A DNA stretch of 6,739 nucleotides from Pontiella desulfatans (GTDB lineage Bacteria > Verrucomicrobiota > Kiritimatiellia > Kiritimatiellales > Pontiellaceae). Numbering within the stretch: position 1 is the stretch's first letter; each line of letters starts with the position of its first letter. The DNA is taken from assembly GCA_029287275.1 (NCBI GenBank), contig JARFRL010000337.1, positions 1-6,739 of the forward strand, written 5' to 3'. This document shows positions 5,499 through 6,739 of the stretch, piece after piece. A program made the position numbers and the translations under genes. Under the pieces are notes generated by a model. That model was not told the DNA's origin. It saw nothing but the letters and a program-made list of their open reading frames with translations, and searched no databases.

Positions 5499-6058
5499 AG
5501 ATTTCTCAACGAGAAATGATTTTGGGCGTCGTGTCGCTCGCCACGCTGCTGGCCGGCGGAACTTGGTACATGATCGACGGAAAACTGGCCGAGCACAAAG
5601 CGAAAAAGGTCGAGATCCAGAAACTCGAACAGCAGATCCGGCTGGATCATCGGCGCGTCAAAATGCAGGACGAATGGATCGCCGATCTCAACGAGCTCCA
5701 GAAGGATCTCCGGGTGTTCGACATCAAACAGAAATCCGTCTCGCCCGAACTGATGAAAACCGTCAACGCCATCGCCGCCAAGCACGCGTTGAACATCACC
5801 CGCAACCAACCCCGCGGCGAAAACACCACGGACGACCTTTTCGAGATGGCGATCAACTGCCCTTGGGAAGGTAAACTCGAGGCGTTGGTTGGGTTTCTCA
5901 CCGAACTTCAACAACAGGGCGTTCGCTACGACGTGCGCTCCTTGAACATCGTTCCCGCGGGGCAGAACACCGGCAAGCTCAAGGGCAGCATGATCATCAA
6001 CTGCGCCTACACCAAAAAGGCCTTCCCGGAAACCAAAACCGCGCCGAAAGCCAACTGA
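5495..6058 (+). CDS. gspM: Type II secretion assembly-platform protein GspM (PilO-like)
   Basis: Small inner-membrane partner of GspL in the T2SS assembly platform. The 187-residue product has a short cytoplasmic start (MKISQRE), one membrane helix at about 8-26, then a charged, heptad-like coiled-coil region (about 30-75: LAEHKAKKVEIQKLEQQIRL and onward). A periplasmic alpha/beta domain follows (about 83-173) with LFEMAINCPWEGKLEALVGFLTEL typical of PilO/GspM folds, and a basic, proline-containing tail. GspM and PilO sequences are poorly conserved, so the call rests on size, topology and position directly after gspL. It starts in an ATGA overlap with the gspL stop and ends in a TGATG overlap with the metallo-hydrolase. 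No gspN follows. Confidence 0.85.
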   Translation: MKISQREMILGVVSLATLLAGGTWYMIDGKLAEHKAKKVEIQKLEQQIRLDHRRVKMQDEWIADLNELQKDLRVFDIKQKSVSPELMKTVNAIAAKHALNITRNQPRGENTTDDLFEMAINCPWEGKLEALVGFLTELQQQGVRYDVRSLNIVPAGQNTGKLKGSMIINCAYTKKAFPETKTAPKAN

Positions 6059-6681
6059 TGAATATCCTTCCCATCCCCACCGGGGCGTATCAGGAGATGT
6101 GCTACATCGTCTGGAGCGCCGATAAAAAAGCGATCATCTTCGATCCCGGCCACGACGCCGACGTGATCTTTCACGCGCTCAACGAGCACGATCTAGAGGT
6201 CGCGGCCTACGTCTGCACCCACGCGCATTACGACCACATCAACGCGCTCGCGGACCTGCACGAAAAGGCCCCCGCTCCCATCGCGATGCACTCGAAAGAT
6301 CTGGCGTGGGCGTTCGACGAACGCAACCAGGGGCCGCCCTACTATCCCAGACCGCGGAGACCAAACGTTGAAAAGTTCGAGCACCTCGAAAGCGCCGAAT
6401 CTTGGACCTTCGCGGATCTTCGTTTTCAGCGGATTGAAACCCCGGGCCACACGCCAGGCGGCTGTTGCCTGCTCTTTCCCGAATCAAAGATCATGATCAC
6501 CGGCGACACCCTCTTCAAAGGTTCGTGCGGTCGCACCGATCTGCCCGGCGGCGATCCGCGGGCGCTGAAGGATTCGCTAAGCACGTTGAAGAAATTGTCC
6601 GAGGACATCCGAATCTTTCCGGGGCATGGCGACGACAGCACGATCGGCGTCGAACGGGCCACGAACTTCTTCATGCAATGA
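6058..6681 (+). CDS. Metallo-beta-lactamase-fold hydrolase (glyoxalase II/YcbL-like)
   Basis: Predicted cytosolic metal-dependent hydrolase of 207 residues without a signal peptide. The metal-binding set is complete: HAHYDH at 55-60 (His55, His57, Asp59, His60), His131 in PGHTPGG, Asp150 in GDTLF, and His190 in PGHG. The GDTLFKGSCGRTDLPGGD segment and the short C-terminus are typical of the hydroxyacylglutathione-hydrolase/YcbL group; full-length glyoxalase II has a longer C-terminal domain for glutathione binding that is absent here, so the substrate is unknown (a thioester or other hydrolysable metabolite is likely). The ATG shares one base with the gspM stop and no Shine-Dalgarno is evident, so it is probably translated by reinitiation on the gsp transcript. 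This does not prove a secretion role; genes of this family are frequent operon passengers. Confidence 0.93.
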   Translation: MNILPIPTGAYQEMCYIVWSADKKAIIFDPGHDADVIFHALNEHDLEVAAYVCTHAHYDHINALADLHEKAPAPIAMHSKDLAWAFDERNQGPPYYPRPRRPNVEKFEHLESAESWTFADLRFQRIETPGHTPGGCCLLFPESKIMITGDTLFKGSCGRTDLPGGDPRALKDSLSTLKKLSEDIRIFPGHGDDSTIGVERATNFFMQ

Positions 6682-6682
6682 A

Positions 6683-6739
6683 TCAGCGCGGCAATTTGAT
6701 GTCGCGGCGAATATAGGTCGGGACGTCGAGATCCTGATT
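6683..6739 (-). CDS. ftsZ: C-terminal end of cell-division protein FtsZ (partial)
   Basis: Read on the minus strand, the window edge opens in frame as NQDLDVPTYIRRDIKLPR followed by TGA (plus 6683-6685). The core DLDVPTYIRR fits the conserved FtsZ C-terminal peptide (consensus near D-x-[IV]-P-[AT]-[FY]-[LI]-R-[RK]) that binds partners such as FtsA, ZipA or SepF. The short basic tail after it matches the variable C-terminal extension. FtsZ is the tubulin-like GTPase of the division ring; its GTPase domain lies outside the window. Only 18 residues are visible, so the identification rests on this motif alone. The gene converges on the metallo-hydrolase with a 1-nt gap. Confidence 0.72.
   Translation of the reverse strand, partial: NQDLDVPTYIRRDIKLPR

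Overview
The window is a gene-dense, GC-rich stretch of a diderm (Gram-negative) bacterial chromosome. Evidence for two membranes is a run of type II secretion system (T2SS) genes and a small lipoprotein with a BamE/SmpA-like pattern. The lineage cannot be fixed from the sequence; a deltaproteobacterial-type or poorly sampled environmental phylum would fit. All complete genes look intact, and there are no RNA genes, insertion sequences, CRISPR arrays or phage genes.

Layout. (1) Positions 1-72: possible tail of an upstream gene and the leader of folE. (2) 73-1465, plus strand: folE (GTP cyclohydrolase I), followed after 1 nt by an exported alpha/beta hydrolase of the BD-FAE/esterase type. (3) 1462-1722, minus strand: a small lipoprotein convergent with the hydrolase; the two stop codons overlap in one TTAA. 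(4) 1723-1924: a divergent intergenic region. It holds a candidate promoter for the lipoprotein whose -35/-10 spacer is exactly a perfect 18-bp GC palindrome. (5) 1925-6058, plus strand: a tight block gspI-gspJ-gspK-gspL-gspM. (6) 6058-6681: a metallo-beta-lactamase-fold hydrolase whose ATG overlaps the gspM stop by 1 nt. (7) 6683-6739, minus strand: the last 18 codons of a gene whose product ends like FtsZ, converging on the hydrolase with a 1-nt gap.

How the genes work together. GspI, GspJ and GspK are the minor pseudopilins that form the tip complex of the T2SS pseudopilus. GspL (a PilM+PilN-like fusion with one membrane segment) and GspM (PilO-like) form the inner-membrane assembly platform. 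The block has no gspC-H, gspN or prepilin peptidase in the window, so the T2SS genes are either split on the chromosome or arranged unusually. The close spacing and overlaps from gspI to the metallo-hydrolase suggest one transcript with translational coupling. folE supplies dihydroneopterin triphosphate for folate or 7-deazaguanine synthesis and has no evident link to secretion.

I see no wholly new system. The points most worth a second look are the isolated I-J-K-L-M module with a coupled metallo-hydrolase, the palindrome filling a promoter spacer, the convergent gene ends without room for terminators, the apparently missing catalytic acid in the alpha/beta hydrolase, and an AT-rich island inside gspK.
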